From contig QNQO01000653.1 in NCBI GenBank assembly GCA_003290165.1, positions 1 through 64,000 on the forward strand: DNA of 64,000 nucleotides. Direction: 5' to 3'. The translations under genes and the position numbers were made by a program. The notes beneath the pieces were generated by a model. It saw nothing but the letters and a program-made list of their open reading frames with translations, had not been told where the DNA came from and did not search any database. This stretch comes from Berberis thunbergii. Lineage: Eukaryota > Streptophyta > Magnoliopsida > Ranunculales > Berberidaceae. Numbering within the stretch: position 1 is the first letter of the stretch; each line of letters opens with the position of its first letter. Of this stretch, positions 1-9,687 are shown in pieces.

Positions 1-109
1 TGGATCCGGACCCCTTTATAAATACACATCTCAATGCACAACTATTTAGTTGGGCTTGAAGCGTTCCTAGGCCTAAGAGATTTTGACTCCCCATTAATAA
101 AATGAGCAA

Positions 110-203
110 GTCTAGAGAGTCAGGCCAGTCCAATACCATCCATCATCCTAGAGATTTGGCATTTCTAGAATTTATGATATTGGGCTGACCTGACTCTCTA
201 GAT
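110..203. repeat. Short hairpin MITE, family A, copy 1
   Basis: About 94 bp that folds back on itself: TCTAGAGAGTCAGG at the left is mirrored by CCTGACTCTCTAGA at the right. The inner sequence AATACCATCCATCATCC recurs in a second hairpin at 60812-60938, so this is a dispersed family rather than a chance palindrome. No coding capacity. Target duplications are not clear. Confidence 0.7.
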
Positions 204-1633
204 TTTTGGTAATAAAATTGAGTCACTAATATGACATTGGATCTCCAAGGTGAAGATGAAATGCATATATTGGAGAAAAATGCAAAATTTTTTATGTGAA
301 ATAAACGAACTCTGTATGAAAATATGCATAATTAAGGACTTAGGAAACTATCAATCTTATCCCTTTATTACTATTAACCCATGATTTTTAGGGTGCAAAC
401 ACAAATATACTCACAATTGAATAATTCCAACTTCAACAGAGAACAAAACAAATTACTTTAAACAGGCTGTATCAAATGCAGAAAGCATGTAGTATTCAAT
501 GTACAAGCAAAATATGCCAAAAACACATCTTGGAAGTATTAGGAGGACAAACATTAGGAAAGAATGTTAAACGTTACCCAAATTCCTGACTTTCAAAGAG
601 TCAATAGCATATTTTGGCAGTAAGGTGATAGATATAGAATCTGGGAAGTGGAACTGTGTCAGCACCTAAGACTATACATGACACATCTAAAGCAAGACAC
701 GCGGTGGTACTAATCATGGCCGCGGACTAAGATTCATGGAAGCCCAAGTGAGAACACCTACTACATCAAGGGATGAAATCGAGCAATTCAATGTTATAGT
801 ATGGAGAAAATTGACCATTCGACATTTTTTGTACCAGTTTTAGACATATAAGCATAGTTAATTTTTGTTCATAGACTTGAACAATGCAAGTATGGGATCG
901 GTCTTTTTAACAAGAATGTGGGAGAAATCCATCTCAATGCATTACTAAATGTTTGGGGTTGAAGTAATGCTCCACTTGAGACCATAGCAGCCCATGAGTA
1001 AAATTGAATCACTATTGCTTTCACTCTAGGAGATGAAAATAATTTTGAAATCTTCAAGATGAAGACGACTTGGTAATCACAAATTATACTCATCCTCCAA
1101 GTCTTAAATCCATTCAAACCTCTCTTTACCTAATCTAATCAAACTTTCTCTCCCCCAAAACAAAACACAAATCAAATGGTTTGCTTAACTTAAAGAAAGA
1201 TCTCCTAGTCTATTTTCCTTTGGACTATAAACATCACAAAGACTTTTCTCTCAACATCTCTCCACAAGGTACTTGGCTTTATCCATCGAAACAAAACCCT
1301 CTCTTTGCCTCTGCCACTAAAACTAGAGAATGGATGCCAGAGCACATAGAAACATTAAATTCAGTACCCAAAATGAATGCAAACAAAATATTATCCATAC
1401 CATCCCACTGATGAATATAAACAAGACATTACCCATTCACAGTGGAAAAATAAATTCTAATTCAACACTAAAAAACAAACATTAAATTCCGTCACCAGAA
1501 ATGAATGCAAACAACACATTACCCAACCCATTCACAGTGGAAGAAATTTCTAATTCAATACCAAAAAACAGAGCATTCAACACAACAAAAAACAAACTTA
1601 AATACACCCAGATCATAAATCTGGGGATGGGTT
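204..1633. other. Intergenic, downstream of the F-box gene
   Basis: AT-rich with only short open frames on either strand, none with a recognisable domain. The open frames around 1181-1411 and 1501-1773 are low-complexity, and the latter overlaps the 3' end of the F-box gene in antisense. Nothing else is supported here. Confidence 0.5.
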
Positions 1634-2140
1634 TTATAGCTTCAGTTTCTTTGATTCCCTTCTTCTACCTTCAAAGTTGCAATCCATCCTCTCGTAGTAC
1701 CGAATCGAGAGCAGAGACAGAGAGAGCTGAAACTCGTCCCGATCCATTACAGGGGTCGAAGTTGAAGACATGAACTCATGAGTGTTTGAAGAAATTTTCA
1801 AGATTGGCCTCATGTACTGTGAGTGCAAGAGACGGAACCCACCAAAGGCGAGGATCACAGACCTAAGTTGCTCTTTTGAACACCCAATATCGCACCAATG
1901 TCGACTGCACATGATCTCCCACAATCGCTCATCCTTTGACACCTTCCCCCACTTCTTGCTCACACAAGAAGCTCTGGCTAGTGTCACAGAGTCTACATGT
2001 TTGAATATCTCGAACATCATGTCTTCGCCTAGTAGAGAGAACCCACTCTTCTCATCTTCTTCTTTTTCATCTTTGATATTTGGTTTCTTATCTTCTAAAT
2101 GATTTGATTCAGTGTTGAGAGTCTCCAGTGCTCTCTTCAT
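1634..2140 (-). CDS. SLY1/GID2-like: F-box protein, SLEEPY1/GID2 type (gibberellin signalling)
   Basis: Single-exon gene for 168 residues; Arabidopsis SLY1 is slightly shorter at about 150. Residues 34-76 form the F-box (GFSLLGEDMMFEIFKHVD, then ASCVSKKW and DERLWE). The family-specific GGF region follows at about 92-112 (QLRSVILAFGGFRLLHS) and the LSL region at 136-151 (LSLLSIRYYERM). The acidic/basic N-terminus and basic C-terminal tail are as expected. In the known family the protein is the substrate receptor of an SCF E3 ligase in the nucleus: the F-box binds SKP1/ASK, and the GGF/LSL regions bind DELLA repressors for ubiquitination after gibberellin perception by GID1. The start was chosen because it begins the conserved MKR N-terminus and lies about 45 bp downstream of a TATA box. 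No frameshift or stop is seen, so it is probably functional. Confidence 0.93.
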   Translation of the reverse strand: MKRALETLNTESNHLEDKKPNIKDEKEEDEKSGFSLLGEDMMFEIFKHVDSVTLARASCVSKKWGKVSKDERLWEIMCSRHWCDIGCSKEQLRSVILAFGGFRLLHSQYMRPILKISSNTHEFMSSTSTPVMDRDEFQLSLSLLSIRYYERMDCNFEGRRRESKKLKL

Positions 2141-2184
2141 CTCTGTTTTGCTCTACTCTTGGTGGGATATTGGCTTGTATGGAT

Positions 2185-2191
2185 TTTTATA
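2185..2191 (-). promoter_or_regulatory. TATA box of the SLY1/GID2-like gene
   Basis: Read on the minus strand this is TATAAAA, ending about 45 bp before the ATG at 2140. That implies a very short 5' leader. No gibberellin-response motif is claimed. Confidence 0.5.
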
Positions 2192-3860
2192 GCAGAGAGA
2201 AAGGGAGTGTCTTTACATCGACACTTTTGAGGCCACGCTTCCATGCGTTATTGTAGTTTACAAAGAAACAATTCTTGGTGGAGTTTTGTTGGTGAAATAA
2301 CTGGGATGCCCTTTTACCAAGACTTTTGGTTTTGTAATCTAGTGACTATATATTAGTTGAGAAAATTATTTAATGTGGACACTTAAGAATCTACTAGATA
2401 AGCTTCTTCAAGTCAAATTTACAACTTCGCCCTTATTCTCATTTCTTCTTGATTTCAAGTCCGATGAAAACTTTACGATTGAGATGTGGCCACGCATGTA
2501 TTTGTGGGGGTGGACTATATTCTCTTAGTATCTACAATAAATTCGTGGTATTTATTGTTCTTTTAATTTCTTAATCAATCAAAACTTGGTGTTCCGAGGC
2601 TTGTGGTCCTAACAAAAGCAGAAATTCTAGACAGCCTGATCTGCCAAGCAGAAATTCTAGTTAACTTATAATGACATTTCACCTTTATACACAGTCGACC
2701 CAAGTTGAAACATAAAAATTTACAGGATAAATATAGTCAGACTTTTGACCAGAAGCAGTTGAGAGCCCCAACATTTTCAAATCAGCCTTTGCCAAGCATA
2801 ATAAATACTCTCCCTTGCCATACCGTTACTTTGGCTCTCTCTAATAATACATGTTCTTAAATTAATTGGAGCATAAAGAAGGACATTTTCTTCCGGTTCA
2901 AGGACCTTTTACTTTGAGATATCTCTGATATCGTAAGGCAGATCGACTACTCTTAGTCTTAAACCATTTCGATCGGTAAAGTCGACTCGAGCCTTAGGAT
3001 TGAAGTTTTCTACTAAACTCAACACGAAACATGCTGCTGACGTTGCGCCGTGGGTACCCTAATTCCTCCAAATGGGTAAAATGGTAAAACCACTAATAAG
3101 AACACTCCCATTTTGAAGACATGCAAGTATCTTGCTTCAATGGAGCCAGGAACAAGCTCACCTATATTTTGTCTCGCAGTGGACATGTTTTCTTTCTTGT
3201 GTTTTGTCCTTTCTCTTTCTATACCTTCCCTTTTTTGGCCTTTTTTCCATCACCCATTACGCCACCCCCTTCTCTTGGTAGTGGCGAGGAGGCACACCAA
3301 AAAAACCCTCTCTCCTCTTCAGACCGATCCCATACTTCACCATCCATACACTATTACACCCACGTCCAATCAAGTCGTGAAATTGCCAGATCATGACGTG
3401 ATTGTTGTTTAGAGGTCGAATCATGCGTGGAGACAAATGTGAAGGTGACAGGTAACCTGTTTGTTTGGCTGTATATTCGTATGGTAGTGAGATTTATTTG
3501 AATTCATCCGACGGTTCAGATTGATGAATTTTAAAAGTTATTTATTTTGACAAGGTTGAATCTCGGATCTCCTCCCTCCTGTGCTTCGTGGGCAGGAGCC
3601 CCCGGATCCGATTTTTTATTTACGTGTTTTGGAATAAGTCAGAGATAGCGTTTTGTTTGCATGTAAAGACAGACAGACAGATTTTGAGCACGTATCTGTT
3701 TTGAGGATCTCGAGGTTGTCGAATTGGGGATTTCATCTGTTTGGTTGTATTATGTTTATGTATGGTCTGGTCAATAACCATGAGTGGAAGGAAGGTTTTA
3801 CCCCATATGGTTTTCGTGATATAGTTGAGGGTTTAATTATAGAAAGTGATTTTTCCTGCC
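2192..3860. other. Promoter-side intergenic region
   Basis: No gene recognised. The frames at 3113-3412 and 3121-3396 overlap on the same strand, are rich in F/S/P/H, and show no domain. One small feature is a direct repeat of AGCAGAAATTCTAG at 2618-2631 and 2648-2660. It resembles the terminal sequence of the hairpin element at 4524-4724 and may be a transposon footprint. Confidence 0.4.
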
Positions 3861-4011
3861 CTGGGAAACCAGCGAGATTGTTGTCTGGGGGAGATTTTAC
3901 ATTTTTGCGCCCTCCCCCCATTTTTAAACACATTTTTGAAAAAAGTTGTTAAAGAGGGAGGCAAAAGTGTAAATTCACCCCCTGACAGCAACCTCGCTGG
4001 TTTTTTTCCAG
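3861..4011. repeat. Hairpin MITE with arms of about 60 bp
   Basis: Left arm CTGGGAAACCAGCGAGATTG continues through TTGTCTGGGGGAGATTTTAC. Its reverse complement, with a few mismatches, lies at about 3952-4011 (CACCCCCTGACAGCAACC, then TCGCTGGTTTTTTTCCAG). The arms run almost to the centre, so the whole element can form one stem. Target duplications were not resolved. The overlapping open frames (3653-3952, 3846-4034) are by-products of the repeat. Confidence 0.7.
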
Positions 4012-4514
4012 ACCAGCTAGAATTTCAGAATTAAAGATGATGGTTATCTAGCTAGGTGTTGTGTTGTTTTCTTATTTGTGAAGGTTCTGCAAGTGGAACA
4101 AACCAAAAGCTTCGAATGAAACAGATTTATTTAAGCACCTAAGAGCATTCATAGCAACTTGTCGCGTGTTAGTAATTAAATTGAACATTGCAAAAGGGAG
4201 ACAAGTGTTTGGGCTCTCTAATAAACACCATCTCCGCACCACTTGAATGGACCAGATGAGCTTGATCATCGTCGGAAATTAATGATGAGAGAGATGTATT
4301 TTTGTATCTATCTCACATTCACATATATGGAATTAAGCAAATATTAGTGTGATTCCGTGAACATAATCTACGGTCTAGTGGATTCACTTTTCATATATTA
4401 CTAAAAATATGAAAAGTATCTTACAAATGCACTGCACATAAGAATCCTCTCCAAATGCACTGCATTGCTGTTTTATTGGTTGAGAGCAAAATAGGAACTG
4501 GAGTTAGGTGCTGT
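4012..4514. other. Spacer between hairpin elements
   Basis: AT-rich; no coding region, RNA or repeat recognised. Confidence 0.4.
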
Positions 4515-4523
4515 ATTGTACAG

Positions 4524-4724
4524 CAGAAATTCTAAATGTCGAGGAATTGGGCGAGGTAATGGGCGAGGGAAGTGAGGTGGCGGAGTGAGAGCCGTTCATC
4601 GCACTTGAGATACGTGTATTGACTTTTCACGCGCGCATCTCGAGCGAAATGAACGGCTCTCACTCCGCCACCTCATTTCCCTCGCCCATTTCCTCGCTCG
4701 TTTCCTCGACGCGTAGAACTGCTC
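4524..4724. mobile_element. Non-autonomous Mutator-like MITE, 201 bp, with 9-bp target duplication
   Basis: Near-perfect inverted repeat of about 90 bp per arm. The left arm contains GTCGAGGAATTGGGCGAGG and GAGTGAGAGCCGTTCAT; the right arm carries ATGAACGGCTCTCACTC and CCTCGAC. The direct repeat ATTGTACAG lies at both edges (4515-4523 and 4725-4733). Nine base pairs is the target duplication length of the Mutator superfamily. No coding capacity; it would need a transposase in trans. The GC-rich stem contrasts with its AT-rich surroundings. Confidence 0.8.
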
Positions 4725-4981
4725 ATTGTACAGAGGTCATTATGCAGTCTGAACCTAGACTTAAAGCAAGGAAATGTCAAATGTACGTGTTTCTTAAAGT
4801 TGACATTTTGTAGGTTTTATTTTGGGTTTGGTATGAGAAAAGTGCAAAGGCGCGACTCTATTAACTAATGCAATGGGTTTCAGCCCTAGAATTAGGTGAG
4901 GACTGTTTGAGTAGACGGGTATGGGTTAATGTTGGCAAGTAGCAAATTGTCAAAAAGATAACTGCTTTCATAATTTTTAGT

Positions 4982-5345
4982 TGTTGGATGTTGGTTGTGG
5001 GTGTAGTGTGAGTATTACTTCAAGTTCCAAACTGAAGAGAATAAAAAAAAAAAAAAAAAAAAAAAGCGACTACTCCATGTTACTATTTTATCTTTTTCAT
5101 ACCATTCTACTATTTTGCACAGTCTACTTTCTTTTTCACTGTTTGAATTTGGTTGTTTCCTATTTTGTAGGGTATGTAGATAGACTTTTTTCTACAATCA
5201 TGTACCACACACTAGAGTAGTGCTTTATGTGGGTTGGTTATTTTCAGTTGTTTCTTGTAAGGCTATATATGTCTGTTATGATAATAATGAAGATATAGAG
5301 GTATTCTTCTAATTTGCTTGAGTTGTTTTGATTATGTGCCTAACA
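4982..5345 (+). repeat. 5' LTR of a truncated Copia element
   Basis: About 364 bp beginning TGTTGGATG and ending CCTAACA, so it has TG...CA termini. It contains a TATA-like GGCTATATATG near 5262 and a poly-A run at 5042-5065. It is followed after four bases by a Copia primer-binding site, which fixes the end. No matching 3' LTR was found in the window, so the element is 3' truncated. Confidence 0.75.
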
Positions 5346-5349
5346 AAAA

Positions 5350-5361
5350 TGGTATCAGAGC
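5350..5361 (+). other. Copia primer-binding site
   Basis: TGGTATCAGAGC, complementary to the 3' end of initiator tRNA-Met, the usual minus-strand primer of plant Copia elements. It lies four bases after the LTR. Confidence 0.85.
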
Positions 5362-5430
5362 TTCTCCAAGGGGCCTGAGTGTGTGTAGAGTGAAACACTG
5401 GGAGAAAGAAGAGTGTCTAATCTGAGTGAT

Positions 5431-6816
5431 CATGGGCGGACCTACCAAGGGGCGATGGGGGGCAGCTGTCTCCCTCAATTTTTAAAATATTTTTAGTATA
5501 TATATTTTAGTCTTAAAAATCGATTATATAATGTAGAATACAATATGTTAATTGTTTATGAAAATATTCAAATGTCTTTCTTGGTGTAGTGGTTTATAAC
5601 TTTTAGTAAAAGATCTGAATTCAATACTCTTCGAGTGCATTTTTTTATTTTATTAGCAATTGCAAACATTAAAAAATGTTTAGTGTAATAAAAATTTATT
5701 AACATTAAATAAATGAATTGTTTTTCACAAGTAATATTAAACCCCTAACAAAAAAATATTTAAAAATATCTAAAATAATAACGATAGAATTCAATGAAAA
5801 TATATACCATTAGCCAACTCGTATAAAATTTGAGCCTCATATAAACTATTTTTCGTTGAAATTGTATTATGATAATATTAGATTCGTAAATTTCAAATTT
5901 TTTTTAGCTTCACCTATAACTTTCCTAATTATTTTGTGATTCTCAATTCTAAACAACCGGGCTTTATCCTATTGTTTCTTTGAAATTGTATTATGATCAT
6001 ATTAGATTCGCAAATTTCAAACTTTTAGTAAAAGACCTGAGTTCGATACTCTTCGAGTGCATTTTTTTTCAATGCAATTTTATTAGTAATTGCAAACATT
6101 AAAAAATGTTTAGTTTAATAAAAATTTATTAACATTAAATAAATGAATTGTTTTTCACAAGTAATATTAAACCTCTAACAAAAAATATTAAAAATTAATA
6201 TCTAAAATAATAACGATAGAATTCAATGAAAATATATACCATTAGCCAACTCGTACAAAATTTGAGCCTCATATAAACTAGTTTTTCATTGAAATTGTAT
6301 TATAATCATATTAGATTCGCAAATTTCTAATTTTCTTTAGCTTCACCTAGAAATTATTCTAATTATTTTGTGATTCTCAATTCTAGACAACCAGGCTTTA
6401 TAGCCACTTTTTGGTCAGGTTTTAAGTTTTTTACATTTAATTCCCTTCTATAGATAATGTTTGTGATTGTATTTTAAAGAGAATGGGTAAAGGTGTAAAA
6501 ATGTTCTAGTCTGACCAAAAAATGACTTTAAAGTCTGGCTGCCTAGACAAACTCTTTTGTGATATTAATTATATATTCTAGTTATTATGCTTGTTTGCTC
6601 TTTGCTAAGGTTATCAATAGTGACCTTATTTTGGCTTAAAATTGACTACACTTTGATTCAATTTGATATATGCATTGTATTTTTTATAGTTGAATTTTTT
6701 TATTAGTTACTAGCTTCGGTAAAAAAAAATTGGATTTACCATTGATAACTACTATTATCAATTAATAAGTATTTTTCATTTCGCCCCCCTCAACTAAAAT
6801 CCTGGGTCCGCCGCTG
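5431..6816. mobile_element. Non-autonomous hAT element, copy 1 (1386 bp), inside the Copia leader
   Basis: Terminal repeats: left CATGGGCGGACCTACCAAGG; the right end read inward is CAGCGGCGGACCCAGGATTT. These are the CAGGGGCGGA-type termini of plant hAT elements. The 8-bp direct repeat TGAGTGAT flanks it perfectly (5423-5430 and 6817-6824). It is AT-rich with no transposase. An internal block of about 390 bp is duplicated in tandem (from about 5601 and again from about 6023, offset 422 bp). A second family member lies at 12170-13141. Confidence 0.88.
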
Positions 6817-6824
6817 TGAGTGAT

Positions 6825-7134
6825 AGAGTGAAACATGGTGAGAACAGAGTGAGCAGAAGGGAGTTCTGCACCAGTTTCGATTCCCATCTTCGATGGATAT
6901 TATGATCATTGGTCTATGTTGATGGAGAATTTCATTCGATCTAAAAAACTCTGGAGTCTTATAGAGGTTGGGATTCCGACGTTGACGCAAAGAGCTCAAC
7001 AACCGGTCACTTTCTCTACTGTGGTGACAGAGCGAGGACAACCTACAGAGGCACAATGTAAGCAGGCTGAGGAGCAGCGTCAGAGAGTTGAGGAGATGAA
7101 GTTAGATGACATCTCAATGACATGTCTCCTGTAG
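6825..7134 (+). pseudogene. 5' fragment of Copia gag, downstream of the hAT insertion
   Basis: Open reading from about 6853 contains IPIFDGYYDHWSMLMENFIR and KKLWSLIEVGIP. This is the conserved start of plant Copia gag (DUF4219/UBN2 type, with W, M and LW..V..G positions). It stops at a TAG at 7132-7134 and no zinc knuckle, protease or polymerase follows, so only the gag start survives. Together with the LTR and PBS it shows a Copia 5' end split by the hAT element at 5431-6816. Confidence 0.75.
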
Positions 7135-7173
7135 AAGTAAAAATGCATCTTAAAGTTCAATAATTTTTTTTGT

Positions 7174-7950
7174 ATGTGTCATTTATTAATAAATTATTAT
7201 TATTATAATTCACATGTACTTTGGGACCCTTACGTGGAGTCCAAGAGAATCAATCTCCTTCATGACATCATATGGTTAACAAGATGTTTGTTATGCCTGG
7301 ACATAAAAAAACCCTGTCACCCCGATAAAGTTATGAGACAAATGGAAAAAGTATATAAGTCATCTCAATCCAACCAATCCAAGCCAAAAGGAAGAATATA
7401 ACTCGATCTGGTAAACACTATTACATCTAGTATGAGGTGTTGACTTCGTTCGCTCAAAGGTAACATTATATTGTCGTGCCAACTAACCAACAAGGTGCCC
7501 CCATGAAGCTTTCATTGGTCTGTGCGGCGGATTTCAACGCATTAGCCATCCCTTTGTACAACCACTGAACAAAAGGAGAAGTTATCCCCTAAGAAGACAT
7601 TTGTTTTTTTCAAATAAGAGAGTAAGTACAAACATTTTATACTTATGTAATTTCAAAAGTTTACATGGTTTGCACTAACATGTAATGTTTCTCTGCAGGA
7701 GATTGTCATTGCTAATGCTCCTAACTTGATCAATGCCTCTATTGAAGAAGAAGAGAACGTCGACAATGTTATTTTGCTCACTCGACAAAATAAAATACAA
7801 GATTTTCTAGATGAAATGTCTATGCTCGTTACCTTGGAACAAGGGGAAGAAGAGCCTGACGTATGCCCCAGTGTTGGCAGTGGTGAAATTGGCGGTGGAG
7901 AAAGTGAGCGTCGAAGCAAATCGAGGCATGAACAAAGCTTTTATGTTCGA
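7174..7950 (+). pseudogene. Possible plant-mobile-domain (MAIN-like) relic
   Basis: Two short open stretches. The first (to 7401) includes LCLDIKKPCHPDKVMRQM, resembling the PLI.F..VE.HxPDRVMRQFG signature of the plant mobile domain found in transposon-derived MAIN-like proteins. The second (7699-7935) encodes an acidic, Glu/Ser-rich tail ending in a basic SERRSKSRHEQ patch, reminiscent of the C-termini of such proteins. No intact frame joins them. The assignment rests on one motif and is weak. Confidence 0.3.
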
Positions 7951-8320
7951 AAGCAACAAACAAAGTCTCTTCATTTTGTAAACTTCGAAAAAAAAATTGG
8001 CTTATATTTGTTTAGAAGCTTTAAGTTTTCTAAACTTCAGATAATTTTGTAAGAAGCTATATGTTTTTACCTATGTTCTATTTATTGACTTCTATAGATT
8101 TGCACTTAACTATTTATTTACTTATGTTCTGTTTGTTATTGTTGTTGCTTATCTAGACTAATCTACAAGTCCATATTGAATTTTGCCATGCGCATCACTA
8201 TTTTGCATACTTGGCTCCACAAATCCAAATTGAATTGATCAGACTTAATGTTTATAGATTTTTTGACGAAACAACACTCACCAAATAAGAATTTGGTTAT
8301 GGTACGCTCATATATTCCTT

Positions 8321-9340
8321 GCATCGATCAAAATTTATGCGACTATGCAAAATCAAAAAATAATATCAAAACAAATTTCAGATAAAATTTAGAAAAATCT
8401 AGTTTGATGCGACAATGCGACTTGTATGAAATTCACATAAAGGATTAGTTCGAAAGATTTGTATGGTTCGAGGTTAGGTTTGATGCGACAATGCGCAAAA
8501 ACTTCATAAAACTAAGATTAATTTTTTTTTTTTCACAAACTGAAATTTTTTCTGAGTTTCAGAAATTTTTGTTTTTTTTGCAGGTTTATGTTCTATGTAC
8601 AATGTGGGTTATATCAAGAGCCCTGCATTGCTCCCTGCGAACAAAACATTTTTTCCTGCTCGCAGAGGGAAATGTGGGTTAACTCAAAAACCTCACATTG
8701 CTCACTGTGAACAAGAAATTATTTATCTGTTCGCAGAGACCAATGCGATGTATCTGAAATTCCTCGCATTGCACACTGCGAACATGAATTTTTTTTATTT
8801 GTTACCAGTGTGACGTATATGAAATTCCACGCATTGCACACCGCGAACAGGAAATTTTTTGAAAAAAAATTCTGTTCGCAGTGATCAATGTGGTATTTCA
8901 GATTTCCCGAATTGTACATGGCGAACAAAATTTTTTTTCTATTCGCAGTTGACAATGCAGGACTTTTGAGTTTCTTTGCATTGCTCTTTGCGAAAAGAAA
9001 TTTTTTTTTCCTGTTCACAGGGAGCAATGTGGGGTTTTGACGTAACCCACATTGTACACTGCGAACAAAACTTAAACCTGCATATATATATATATATATA
9101 AACTCAAAAAAAATTTCAGTTTGTAAATTTTTTTAATCTTAGTTTTCTAAAGTTTTTGCGCATAGTCGTATCTAACCTAAACTCGAATCATACAAGTCTT
9201 CCGAACTAATCCTTTATGTGAATTCCATACAAGTCGCATTGTCGCATCAAAATAGATTGTTTTTAAATTTATCTAAAATTTGTTCTGATATTATTTTCTG
9301 ATTTCGCATAGTCAGATAAAAATTTTCTCGCATTCTCGCA
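8321..9340. mobile_element. Foldback element, about 1.0 kb, with nested internal palindromes
   Basis: The outer arms (about 8321-8560 and 9095-9340) are inverted copies: left GATGCGACAATGCGACTTGT is mirrored right as ACAAGTCGCATTGTCGCATC. Between them (8560-9080) lies an array of 60-70-bp units, each itself palindromic, built on TGTTCGCAG...CAATG...CATTG...CTGCGAACA. An AT microsatellite sits at about 9081-9098. No coding capacity: the open frames on both strands here are mirror images of the repeat. The superfamily is unknown. It might also be a terminal repeat of the neighbouring MULE, but no partner was found beyond 13.3 kb. Confidence 0.7.
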
Positions 9341-9687
9341 TCATACATAAACAAAACTCAAACTAATATGGGTCAAATTTCATATAATATATTAATAAAA
9401 TCTCGAAACATACAAGTCTTCTGTTAAACAAAAAATGGTGACTTTTCTAACAAAACAATGATTCGACTTCTTCACATTCTTCGCTATCTACTTTTACATA
9501 TTTTCATCACAATAATGGTTAGCAAAATACAATATGTGCATCAGTCCAATATGGTCACCACCTCGTTCGACTTCTTAACATTTTTCTTATTCTTGTCATT
9601 GAAGTTACTCAACATTGTCACACCAATATTGAGCTAGATATCAAAACTACTCTTCAACAAGATTGCCTAAAGAAACATGCGACACGG

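Noticed and set aside
1181..2102. Three plus-strand open frames opposite or beside the F-box gene
   Set aside because: No domain, low complexity; 1782-2102 and most of 1501-1773 are antisense shadows of the conserved F-box coding sequence.
3113..3412. Two overlapping hydrophobic open frames
   Set aside because: Overlap in two registers, no family resemblance, and no gene-like context.
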